Assembly (NCBI RefSeq): GCF_029227915.1
Contig: NC_079879.1
Span: 28,402,501 to 28,466,500, forward strand
DNA length: 64,000 nt
Reading direction: 5' to 3'
Source of the DNA: Hydractinia symbiolongicarpus
Lineage: Eukaryota > Cnidaria > Hydrozoa > Anthoathecata > Hydractiniidae
In this document: positions 41,965-52,600 of the stretch, in pieces
Layout: every line of letters begins with the position of its first letter
Position numbering within the stretch: position 1 is the first letter of the stretch
Made by a program: the position numbers and the translations under genes
The notes under the pieces: generated by a model
The model's input: the letters and a program-made list of their open reading frames with translations, nothing else
Told to the model about the DNA's origin: nothing
Databases searched by the model: none

Positions 41965-42122
41965 GGTCCCGCAGTAAAAAATGATTGTTTATCTAATTTT
42001 TTGAATAAAGCAATAACACAGCGTCCAGTGTAATTGCTGAGTTACAGCAATCATTTCATATTAAGAAGAACGTTACTTCTTGGAGTCCAGTTGTCTCATT
42101 ATTACATTTATAAGGTGAAATT
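41965..42122 (+). repeat. Short (158-bp) satellite unit 11
   Basis: Boxes at 41965 and 42123; carries the private ATGATTGTTTATC variant. Confidence 0.86.
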
Positions 42123-43235
42123 GGTCCCACAGTAAAAAATGAATTTTTTATCTACATTTTTAAATAAAGCACTACCACAGCTCCCAGTTTAATCGCTGAG
42201 TTCCAGCAATTATGTCAAACAAAGAAAAATGTTATTTCTTGGAGTCCAATTGTCTCATTTATCACAATATAAGGTCAAAGTCTAAAATCAGTTCATTTAA
42301 GTCCCACAGTCAATTGTTTCACAGTTAAAAGCGACACAACCTAGTAATATCAGAAAAATATCGCTAAATGCATGTTGGTACGAATATGTGACGCAATCGT
42401 TGTAATTCATCCGGACTGATACCGTTAGAAAGTCAATGAAATATAGCTTTTGAAACTGTCTCTATTTCTTTGGCGGGTGCTAACGGCTAGGATTGGTCCC
42501 ACAGTAAAAAATGACTTATTTATCTACATTTTTAAATAAAGCGATGCCACAGCGCCCAGTGTAATCGCTGAATTCCAGCAATCTTGTCAAATTAAGAAGA
42601 ATGTTATTTCTTGGAGTCGAATTGTCCCTTTTATCAAATTTATAAGGTCAAAGTCCAAAATCAGTTCAATAAAGTCCCACAGTCAATCGTTTTACTGTTA
42701 AAAGCGATGAAACCTAATAGTATCAGAAAGATATCGCTAAATGCCTGTTGGTACAAATATGTGACGCAACCGTCGTAACTCACACGGACTGATACCGTTA
42801 GAAAGTCAATTAAATGTAGTTTTTGATGCTGTCTCTATTTTTGGAGCGCGTACTAACGGCTAGGAATGGTCCCACAGTAAAAAATGATTTTTTTATCTAC
42901 ATTTTCAAACTAAGCGCTACCAGATCGCCCAGTGTAATCGCTTAGTTCCAGCAAACATGTCAAATTAAGAAGAATGTTATTTTTTGGAGTCCAATTGTCT
43001 CATCATAACATTTATAAGGTCACAGTCCAAAATCAGTTCAATAAAGTACTATAGTCAATTGTTTCATTGTTAAAATGAAACCTAGTAATATCAGAAAAAT
43101 ATCGCCAAATGCATGTTGGTACGAATATGTGACGCTACCGTTGTAACTCAAACGACCTGATATCGATAGAAAGTCAATGAAATGTAGTTTTTGAAACTGT
43201 TTCTATAACTTCAGCGCGCGCTAGCGGTTAGTATT

Positions 43236-43394
43236 GGTCCCGCAGTAAAAAATGACTTATTTATCTAATTTTTTGAATAAAGAAATAACACAGCGTCCAG
43301 TATAATTGCTGAGTTACAGCAATCATTTCATATTAAGAAGAACGTTACTTCTTGGAGTCCAGTTGTCTCATTATTACATTTATAAGGTGAAATT
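43236..43394 (+). repeat. Short (159-bp) satellite unit 12
   Basis: Exact counterpart of unit 10 at +2170. Confidence 0.86.
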
Positions 43395-44134
43395 GGTCCA
43401 ACAGTAAAAAATGAATTTTTTATCTACATTTTTAAATAAAGCACTACCACAGCTCCCAGTTTAATCGCTGAGTTCCAGCAATTATGTCAAACTAAGAAAA
43501 ATGTTATTTCTTGGAGTCCAATTGTTTCATTTATCACAATATAAGGTCAAAGTCTAAAATCAGTTCATTTAAGTCCCACAGTCAATTGTTTCACAGTTAA
43601 AAGCGACACAACCTAGTAATATCAGAAAAATATCGCTAAATGCATGTTGGTACGAATATGTGACGCAATCGTTGTAATTCATCCGGACTGATACCGTTAG
43701 AAAGTCAATGAAATATAGTTTTTGAAACTGTCTCTATTTCTTTGGCGGGTGCTAACGGCTAGGATTGGTCCCACAGTAAAAAATGACTTATTTATCTACA
43801 TTTTTAAATAAAGCGATACCACAGCTCCCAGTGTAATCGATGAGTTCTAGCAATCATGTCAAACTAAGAAAAATGTTATTTCTTGGAGTCCAATTGTCTC
43901 ATCATAACATTTATAAGGTCACAGTCCAAAATCAGTTTAATAAAGTACTATAGTCAATTGTTTCACTGTTAAAATGAAACCTAGTAATATCAGAAAAATA
44001 TCGCCAAATGCATGTTGGTACGAATATGTGACGCTACCGTTGTAACTCAAACGAGCTGATACCGATAGAAAGTCAATGAAATGTAGTTTTTGAAACTGTC
44101 TCCATAACTTCAGCGCGCGCTAGCGGTTAGTATT

Positions 44135-44292
44135 GGTCCCGCAGTAAAAAATGATTGTTTATCTAATTTTTTGAATAAAGCAATAACACAGCGTCCAGTG
44201 TAATTGCTGAGTTACAGCAATCATTTCATATTAAGAAGAACGTTACTTCTTGGAGTCCAGTTGTCTCATTATTACATTTATAAGGTGAAATT
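44135..44292 (+). repeat. Short (158-bp) satellite unit 13
   Basis: Exact counterpart of unit 11 at +2170. Confidence 0.86.
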
Positions 44293-45183
44293 GGTCCCAC
44301 AGTAAAAAATGAATTTTTTATCTACATTTTTAAATAAAGCACTACCACAGCTCCCAGTTTAATCGCTGAGTTCCAGCAATTATGTCAAACAAAGAAAAAT
44401 GTTATTTCTTGGAGTCCAATTGTCTCATTTATCACAATATAAGGTCAAAGTCTAAAATCAGTTCATTTAAGTCCCACAGTCAATTGTTTCACAGTTAAAA
44501 GCGACACAACCTAGTAATATCAGAAAAATATCGCTAAATGCATGTTGGTACGAATATGTGACGCAATCGTTGTAATTCATCCGGACTGATACCGTTAGAA
44601 AGTCAATGAAATATAGCTTTTGAAACTGTCTCTATTTCTTTGGCGGGTGCTAACGGCTAGGATTGGTCCCACAGTAAAAAATGACTTATTTATCTACATT
44701 TTTAAATAAAGCGATGCCACAGCGCCCAGTGTAATCGCTGAATTCCAGCAATCTTGTCAAATTAAGAAGAATGTTATTTCTTGGAGTCGAATTGTCCCTT
44801 TTATCAAATTTATAAGGTCAAAGTCCAAAATCAGTTCAATAAAGTCCCACAGTCAATCGTTTTACTGTTAAAAGCGATGAAACCTAATAGTATCAGAAAG
44901 ATATCGCTAAATGCCTGTTGGTACAAATATGTGACGCAACCGTCGTAACTCACACGGACTGATACCGTTAGAAAGTCAATTAAATGTAGTTTTTGATGCT
45001 GTCTCTATTTTTGGAGCGCGTACTAACGGCTAGGAATGGTCCCACAGTAAAAAATGATTTTTTTATCTACATTTTCAAACTAAGCGCTACCAGATCGCCC
45101 AGTGTAATCGCTTAGTTCCAGCAAACATGTCAAATTAAGAAGAATGTTATTTTTTGGAGTCCAATTGTCTCATCATAACATTT

Positions 45184-47657
45184 ATTAGGTCACAGTCTAA
45201 AATCAGTTCAATAAAGTACTACAGTCAATCGTTTCACTGTTAAAAGCGATGAAACATAATAATATCAGAAAAATATCGCTAAATGCATGTTGGTACGAAT
45301 ATGTGACGCAACCGTCGTAACAAACACGGACTGATACCGTTAGAAAGTCAATTAAATGTAGTTTTTGAAGCATTCTCTATTTTTGGAGTGCGTGCTAAAG
45401 GCTAGGAATGATCCAACAGTAAATAATGATTTTTTTATCTACATTTTCAAATAAAGCGCTACCAGAGCGCCCAGTGTAATCGCTTAGTTCCAGAAATCAT
45501 GTCAAATTAAGAAGAATGTTATTTTTTGGAGTCCAATTGTCTCATCATAACATTTATAAGGTCACAGTCCAAAATCAGTTCAATAAAGTACTATAGTCAA
45601 TTGTTTCATTGTTAAAATGAAACCTAGTAATATCGGAAAAATATCGCCAAATGCATGTTGGTACGAATATGTGACGCTACCGTTGTAACTCAAACGACCT
45701 GATACCGATAGAAAGTCAATGAAATGTAGTTTTTGAAACTGTTTCTATAACTTCAGCGCGCGCTAGCGGTTAGTATTGGTCCCGCAGTGAAAAATGACTT
45801 ATTTATCTAATTTTTTGAATAAAGAAATAACACAGCGTCCAGTATAATTGCTGAGTTACAGCAACCATTTCATATTAAGAAGAACGTTACTTCTTGGAGT
45901 CCAGTTGTCTCATTATTACATTTATAAGGTGAAATTGGTCCCACAGTAAAAAATGAATTTTTTATCTACATTTTTAAATAAAGCACTACCACAGCTCCCA
46001 GTTTAATCGCTGAGTTCCAGCAACTATGTCAAACTAAGAAAAATGTTATTTCTTGGAGTCCAATTGTCTCATTTATCACAATATAAGGTCAAAGTCTAAA
46101 ATCAGTTCATTTAAGTCCCACAGTCAATTGTTTCACAGTTAAAAGCGACACAACCTAGTAATATCAGAAAAATATCGCTAAATGCATGTTGGTACGAATA
46201 TGTGACGCAATCGTTGTAATTCATCCGGACTGATACCGTTAGAAAGTCAATGAAATATAGTTTTTGAAGTCAATCGTTTTACTGTTAAAAGCGATGAAAC
46301 CTAATAGTATCAGAAAGATATCGCTAAATGCCTGTTGGTACAAATATGTGACGCAACCGTCGTAACTCACACGGACTGATACCGTTAGAAAGTCAATTAA
46401 ATATAGTTTGGATGCTGTCTCTATTTTTGGAGCGCGTACTAACGGCTAGGAATGGTCCCACAGTAAAAAATGATTTTTTTATCTACATTTTCAAATAAAG
46501 CGCTACCAGATCGCCCAGTGTAATCGCTTAGTTCCAGCAAACATGTCAAATTAAGAAGAATGTTATTTTTTGGAGTCCAATTGTCTCATCATAACATTTA
46601 TAAGGTCACAGTCCAAAATCAGTTCAATAAAGTACTATAGTCAATTGTTTCATTGTTAAAATGAAACCTAGTAATATCAGAAAAATATCGCCAATGCATG
46701 TTGGTACGAATATGTGACGCTACCGTTGTAACTCAAACGACCTGATACCGATAGAAAGTCAATGAAATGTAGTTTTTGAAACTGTTTCTATAACTTCATC
46801 GCGCGCTAGCGTTTAGTATTATGTCAAACTAAGAAAAATGTTATTTCTTGGAGTCCAATTGTCTCATTTATCATAATATAAGGTCAAAGTCTAAAATCAG
46901 TTCATTTAAGTCCCACAGTCAATTGTTTCACAGTTAAAAGCGACACAACCTAGTAATATCAGAAAAATATCGCTAAATGCATGTTGGTACGAATATGTGA
47001 CGCAATCGTTGTAATTCATCCGGACTGATACCGTTAGAAAGTCAATGAAATATAGCTTTTGAAACTGTCTCTATTTCTTTGGCGGGTGCTAACGGCTAGG
47101 ATTGGTCCCACAGTAAAAAATGACTTATTTATCTACATTTTTAAATAAAGCGATACCACAGCTCCCAGTGTAATCGATGAGTTCCAGCAATCTTGTCAAA
47201 TTAAGAAGAATGTTATTTCTTGGAGTCGAATTGTCCCTTTTATCAAATTTATAAGGTCAAAGTCCAAAATCAGTTCAATAAAGTCCCACAGTCAATCGTT
47301 TTACTGTTAAAAGCGATGAAACCTAATAGTATCAGAAAGATATCGCTAAATGCCTGTTGGTACAAATATGTGACGCAACCGTCGTAACTCACACGGACTG
47401 ATACCGTTAGAAAGTCAATTAAATGTAGTTTTTGATGCTGTCTCTATTTTTGGAGCGCGTACTAACGGCTAGGAATGGTCCCACAGTAAAAAATGATTTT
47501 TTTATCTACATTTTCAAATAAAGCGCTACCAGATCGCCCAGTGTAATCGCTTAGTTCCAGCAAACATGTCAAATTAAGAAGAATGTTATTTTTTGGAGTC
47601 CAATTGTCTCATCATAACATTTATTAGGTCACAGTCTAAAATCAGTTCAATAAAGTA
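45184..47657 (+). repeat. 372-bp satellite with two deletion scars
   Basis: Monomers of the same family, ending at the Helitron segment. Two abnormal joins interrupt the register. At about 46268, TAGTTTTTGAA runs directly into GTCAATCGTTTTACTG, skipping about 230 bp. At 46820/46821, TTTAGTATT runs into ATGTCAAACTAAG, skipping about 245 bp compared with 45763-46022. No gene is seen. Confidence 0.9.
45778..45936 (+). repeat. Short (159-bp) satellite unit 14
   Basis: Boxes at 45778 (GGTCCCGCAG) and 45937. It is the last complete short unit; a truncated relative begins at about 46805 and is cut off at 46820. Confidence 0.86.
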
Positions 47658-47906
47658 ATAAAAAGTGATAAAAATGAATGCATTATTTTAATACGCCATT
47701 TTTAATAATAATTACCCCCGTGACCTCAATCGCCGTTTTCGCGCAGAAGCTACAGAAAACAAATGGGACAGTTTAATGATAGTTTTACTGACTTTGTTTT
47801 GACCGCTCGCACATAATACACCAATCAAAACGCTTAATTGTTTAAAAAACCAATCCAAAACTTTCGCGGCATGGGCATGCCAACGAAGAAACATGAGGAC
47901 CGAAAC

Positions 47907-47958
47907 ATGATGGCCATTTTAGTTATTAAAGTAATGGTGGTCAGTGCTGTTTGTAAGT
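47907..47958 (+). other. Possible captured first-exon fragment (ATG to splice donor)
   Basis: ATGATGGCC at 47907, with A at -3, opens a hydrophobic 15-codon stretch (MMAILVIKVMVVSAV) and reaches a consensus donor GTAAGT at 47953-47958; read through, the frame stops after 28 residues. The preceding 250 bp is richer in CG than the rest of the segment, promoter-like. Helitrons are known to capture gene fragments, so this may be a captured 5' exon with intron. It could equally be chance. Confidence 0.25.
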
Positions 47959-48112
47959 CTGTTTCGTCTTCTATAAGCTTTTTATTTTCGTAATATTGTT
48001 TTTATGTATGTTCTAAAAAATGTTAAGATAAATATATTGTCACGTTTTTAGTCACGTACACATCTTAAACGCAACAGTTTTAGGATTTTTGGCTAGGAAC
48101 GAAGATTTTGAA

Positions 48113-48130
48113 GGCTAGCTAGCTAGCTAG
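48113..48130. repeat. (CTAG)n microsatellite
   Basis: GGCTAGCTAGCTAGCTAG inside the Helitron-type segment, self-complementary. A looser version (TTAGCTAGGTAGCTAC) follows near 48305. Confidence 0.8.
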
Positions 48131-48452
48131 AACCTTACTTATTACTATTCTGTATGGTATAACATCTTTTTATCTTACCCACCATTTATTTTTGTGTTGT
48201 GACTGTAGCCATTTAGTTAGCTCCTATCTTTGGCAAAAATTGAGAGTATAAAAATGCAGTTTGGCTACAACAATTCTTAAACAAAAAGTGTTATGCTAAA
48301 TGCAGTTAGCTAGGTAGCTACATCTTTTATTATTTTTTCCTGAAAGCTTTTTGTGCAAATAAAATGACTGACAGATTATTTTAGCTGAACCGGTAATGAC
48401 AGGCTGTTCCTTGTGTTTTCATTAAAACCGAAGTTGCAATGAATTTTTTTTG

Positions 48453-48820
48453 GAAAAGGGGTATTACGCCTATACGCCTGTTCAACTCAGTTTAACTATA
48501 CTAAGCGGTTAGCCCAGTGTTAACAACAGACTGTTGTTTTTGGTAAAGGCTGTTACGCCTATGCACCATGTACAACGTGGTTTACCTGACTTAAGGGTTC
48601 AACCCAATATGACAATTCATTTTTAAACTTTCTCTGTATGTACGGATGTGCAACAATGTTTGCCTGGACTAAATGATCAGCCCTGTTGTGTTTTTTTTTA
48701 AACAGAGTCTGTGAGAAAGTTTTTTCCAAAGGTGTATTATTCCTATACGCATGTGCGACATGGTTTAACTGTAGTAAGCGCTTAGCCCAGTGTCACGATA
48801 AATTTTTTAACTTCACAAAA
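48453..48820 (+). repeat. Degenerate minisatellite of about 80-105 bp
   Basis: Four weakly similar copies share the order TTACGCCTATACGC (or TATGTACGG), TG-CAAC, GTTTAACT-TA-TAAG, and a ...CCCAGTGT-A-type block. Anchor positions are about 48474, 48563, 48641 and 48746. A fifth distant copy may lie near 48990. Not related to the 372-bp satellite. Confidence 0.6.
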
Positions 48821-49095
48821 ACTTATTCTGCAAAATAAAATAATATTGACTGATTGTTTTTGCTATGATGGGGTACCGACTGTTGTTTGTAAACTGTGTT
48901 TTTATTTCAGCTATCGTTGCGGAAATATTTTTTGAAAAATATGTTACAGTCGCAAGACTATAATGGTGTATGCAGTTCACCTAATTTACGACATACTGTA
49001 TACCTGTACTAAAGCGCTCCACCTGATCGTGTGGCACAGTTTACGGCTCTTATTAAGCGTTCCACAGAGTGTTCAATGTCAGGTCACACCTTGAC

Positions 49096-49135
49096 TTTGG
49101 CTTACCCCGACGTTTCGACACTGGGGTAAGCCAAA
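49096..49135. repeat. Perfect 13-bp inverted repeat
   Basis: TTTGGCTTACCCC at 49096-49108 and its exact complement GGGGTAAGCCAAA at 49123-49135, separated by 14 bp. It could form a strong hairpin or cruciform. Located about 190 bp before the Helitron 3' end. Confidence 0.9.
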
Positions 49136-49174
49136 CGCGAGACACGCTTAAGTGGTATAAAAAGGATGGGCAGA

Positions 49175-49194
49175 CCCGTGGATTTTTCTCCGGG
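49175..49194 (+). other. Imperfect internal copy of the Helitron hairpin
   Basis: CCCGTGGATTTTTCTCCGGG repeats the terminal hairpin at 49292-49311 with two changes in the right arm. It lies 117 bp upstream and is followed by CCATCG instead of the CTAACAACTAG end. It may be an older or nested Helitron end. Confidence 0.7.
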
Positions 49195-49226
49195 CCATCG
49201 ATTATCTACATTATAATGCCTGTATA

Positions 49227-49258
49227 CGTCTGTCCGTCCGTCTGTCCGTCTGTGTGTC
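49227..49258 (+). repeat. (CGTC/TGTC)n microsatellite
   Basis: Tetranucleotide run of CGTC and TGTC units just before the 3' terminus. Short microsatellites near the 3' end are common in non-autonomous Helitron-like elements of invertebrates. Confidence 0.8.
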
Positions 49259-49291
49259 ATTCAAGATGGTAGGTTAGCTGCGACGGCCGAA

Positions 49292-49322
49292 CCCGTGGAT
49301 TTTTCCACGGGCTAACAACTAG
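49292..49322 (+). other. Helitron 3' terminal hairpin and CTAG end
   Basis: Left arm CCCGTGGA (49292-49299), loop TTTT, right arm TCCACGGG (49304-49311), then CTAACAACTAG. The hairpin-to-end spacing of 11 bases and the terminal CTAG match the known Helitron 3' structure, where it acts as the transposition stop signal. Confidence 0.87.
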
Positions 49323-49640
49323 TTTTTAAATAAAGCACTACCACAGCTCCCAGTTTAATCGTTGATTTCCAGCAATCATGTCAAACTAAGAAAAATGTTA
49401 TTTCTTGGAGTCCAATTGTCTCATTTATCACATTTATAAGGTCAAAGTCCAAAATCAGTTCAATAAAGGCCCACAGTCAATCGTTTCACTGTTAAAAGCG
49501 ATGAAACCTAATAATATCAGAAAAATATCGCTAAATGAATGTTGGTACGAATATGTGACGCAACCGTCGTAACTCACACGGACTGATACCGTTAGAAAGT
49601 CAATTAAATGTAGCTTTTGAATCTGTCTCTATTTCTTCAG
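49323..49640 (+). repeat. 372-bp satellite, monomer resuming after the Helitron
   Basis: Starts at monomer offset 50 (TTTTTAAATAAAGCACTACC) and resembles the left-hand family. It is the last monomer of that type before the diverged subfamily. Confidence 0.9.
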
Positions 49641-52600
49641 CGCGCGCTAACGGTTAGGATTGGTCCCACAGTACAAATTGACTAATGTATCTAAATTTTT
49701 GAATAAAGCACTACCACAGCGCTCAGTGTAATCGCTGAATTCCAGCAATCAGGTCAAATTAAGAAGAATGTTATTTCTTAGAGTCCAATTGTCTAATTTA
49801 TAACATTTATAAGATCAAAGTCCAAAATCAGTTTAATTAAGTCCCACAGTCAATCGTTTCACTGTTAAAAGCGATGCAACCTAGTAATATCAGAAATATA
49901 TCGCTAAATACATGTTGGTACGAATATGTGACGCAACCGTTGTATCTCAAACGGGCTGATACCGTTAGAAAATTAACGAAATGTAGGTTTTGAAACTGTC
50001 TCTTTTTTTTCAGCGCGGGCAAGCGGTTAGGATTGGTCCCACAGTACAAAATGGCTTATTTATCTAAGTTTTTGAATAAAGCACTACCACAGCGCCCAGT
50101 ATAATTGCTGAGCTTCACCAATCATTTTAAGTTAAGAAGAACTTTATTTCTTGGAGTCCAGTTGTCTCATTGATGGCACTTACAAAGTCAATGTCTAAAA
50201 TCAGTTCAATTAAGTCCTACAGTTATCCGTTTCTCAGCTAAAAGCGACGCAACCTAGTTATATAAGAAACATATCGCTAAATACATGTTGGTACTAATAT
50301 GTGACGAAATCGTTGTAATTCATACGGACTGATACCGTTGGAAAGTCAATGAAATATAGTTTTTGAAACTGTCTCTATTTCTTCAGCGCGTGCTAACAGC
50401 TAGGATTGGTCCCACAGTAAAATATGAATTTTTATCTACATTTTTTAATAAAGCGCTACCACAGCGCGCAGTTTAATCGCCGAGTTCCAGCAACGATGTC
50501 AAATTAAGAAAAATGTTATTTCTTGGCGTCCAATTGTCTCATTATAACATTTATAAGGTCACAGTCCAAAATCAGTTCAATAAAGTCCTACAGTCAATTG
50601 TTTCGCTGTTAAAAGCGATGAAACCTAGTAATATCAGAAAAATATCGCTAAATGCATGTCGGTACGAATATGTAACGCAAACGTTGTAATTCATCCTGAC
50701 TGAAACCGTTAGAAAGTCAATGAAATATAGTTTTTGAAACTGTCTCTATTTCTTTGGCGCGTGCTAACGGCTAGGATTGGTCCCACAGTAAAAAATGACT
50801 TATTTATCTACATTTTTAAATAAAGCGCTACCAGAGCGCCCGGTGTAATTGCTTAGTTCCAGCAATCATGTCAAATTAAGAAGAATGTTATTTTTTGGAG
50901 TGCAATTGTCTCCTTATAACATTAATAAGGTCACAGTCCAAAATCAGTTCAATAAAGTCATACAGTCAATTGTTTCACTGTTAAAAGCAATGTAATCTAG
51001 TAATATCAGAAAAATATCGCTAAATGCATGTTGGTACGAATATGTGACGCGACCGTTGTATCTCAAACGGGCTGATACCGTTGGAAAATCAACGAAATGT
51101 AATTTTTAAAACTGTCTCTCTTTCTTCAGCGCGCGCTAACGGTTAGGATTGGTCCCACAGTACAAAATGACTTATTAATCTAAATTTTTGAATAAAGCAC
51201 TACCACAGCGCTCAGTGTAATCGCTGAATTCCACCAATCAGGTCAAATTAAGAAGAATGTTATTTCTTGGAGTCCAATTGTCTAATTTATCACATTTATA
51301 AGGTCAAAGTCAAAAATCAGTTCAACTAAGGCCCACAGTCAGTCGTTTCACTGTTAATAGCGAATTAACCTAGTAATATCAGAAACATATCGCTAAATAC
51401 ATGTTTGTACGACAATGTGACGCAATTGTTGCAGTTAATACGGACTGATACCGTTAGAAAGTCAATGAAATGTAGTTTTTGAAACTGTCTCTATTTCTTC
51501 AGCGCGTGCTAACGGCTAGGATTGGTCCCACAGTAAAAAATGACTTATTTATCTAGATTTTTAAATAAAGCGCTACCACAGCGCCTAGTTTATTCGCTGA
51601 GTTCCAGCAATAATGTCAAATTAAGAAGAATGTTATTTCTTGGAGTCCAATTGTCTCATTATAACAATTAAAGGTCAAAGTCAAAAATCAGCTCAATTAA
51701 GTCCCACAGTCAATCGTTTCTCAGTAAAAAGCGACGCAACCTAGTAATATCAGAAATATATCGCTAAATACATGTTGGTACGAAAATGTGACGCGACCGT
51801 TGTATCTCAAACGGGCTGATACTGTTAGAAAATCAACGAGATGTAGTTTTTAAAACTGTCTCTATTTTTTCAGCGCGGGCAAGCGGTTAGGATTGGTCAC
51901 ACAGTACAAAATGGCTTTTTTATCTAAGATTTTGAATAAAGCACTACCACAACGCCCAGTATAATTGCTGAGCTTCACCAATCATTTCAAGTTAAAAAGA
52001 ACGTTATTTCTTGGCGTCCAGTTGTCTCATTTATGGCATTTATAAGGTCAAGATCTAAAATCAGTTCAATTAAGTTCCACAGTCAGTCGTTTCACAGTTA
52101 AAAGCGACGCAATCTATTAATATCAGAATAATATTGCCAAATACAAGTTGGTACGAACATGTGACGCAACCGTTGTAATTCCAACGGACTGGTACCGTTA
52201 GAGAGTCCATGAAATGTAGTTCTTGATACTGTCTGTACTTCTTCAGCGCGCTAACGGCTAGGATTGGTCCAAGGGTAAAAAATGAATTTTCTATCTACAT
52301 TATTAAATAAAGTGCTACCACCTCGCCAATTTTATTCGCTGTGTTCCAGCAATCATGTCAAATTAAGAAGAATGTTATTTCTTGCAGTCCAATTGTCTCA
52401 TTTATTACATTTATAAGGTCAAAGTCTAAAATCAGTTCAATTAAGGCCCACAGTCAGTCGTTTCACTTTTAATAACGATGAAACCTAGTAATATCAGAAA
52501 TACATCTCTAACTACATGTTGGTACGAATATGTGACGCGACCGTTGTATCTCAAACGGGCTGATACTGCTAGAAAATCAACGAAATGTAATTTTTGAAAC

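Larger units (their letters stand above)
40787..45183 (+). repeat. Near-perfect tandem duplication, period 2170 bp
   Basis: Every line compared between 40787-43013 and 42957-45183 is identical, including rare variants: AATCAGTTTAATAAAG (41761/43931), TCCATAACTTCAG (41931/44101), ATGATTGTTTATC, TATGTCAAACAAAG, and TTATCAAATTTATAAGG (42631/44801). Flanks separate at GCAATTATG versus GCAAACATG on the left and TTTATAAGG versus TTTATTAGG on the right. The period corresponds to about five full plus two short units. Identity over more than 2 kb suggests the youngest event in the window. Confidence 0.93.
47658..49322 (+). mobile_element. Helitron-type insertion (non-autonomous), 3' end well defined
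   Basis: A 1,665-bp segment without satellite similarity. Its right end is diagnostic: an 8-bp perfect hairpin (49292-49311), then 11 bases ending in CTAG at 49319-49322, followed by a T. This is the CTRR-plus-hairpin terminus of Helitrons, which insert between A and T. In intact monomers the same position reads TACA then TTTTTAAATAAAG, so the flanking dinucleotide is A^T as expected. No Rep/helicase frame is present, so it would be non-autonomous. The expected 5' TC end next to TATCTACA is not found: the left junction lies at a different monomer position, so the left part may be another element, a truncation or a rearrangement. Confidence 0.82.

Noticed and set aside
47712-47894. Minus-strand 60-codon frame in the Helitron-type segment
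   Set aside because: No recognisable domain, low complexity basic end, and no sign of conservation; kept only as part of the mobile segment.
49201-49215. ATTATCTACATTATAA as a satellite remnant or Helitron target copy
   Set aside because: Resembles the monomer's TTATCTACATTTTTAA but the similarity stops after about 12 bases and no TC terminus follows; most likely chance.
49069-49272. Plus-strand 67-codon frame near the Helitron 3' end
   Set aside because: It runs through the inverted repeat and the CGTC/TGTC microsatellite, so its protein is an artefact of repeats.
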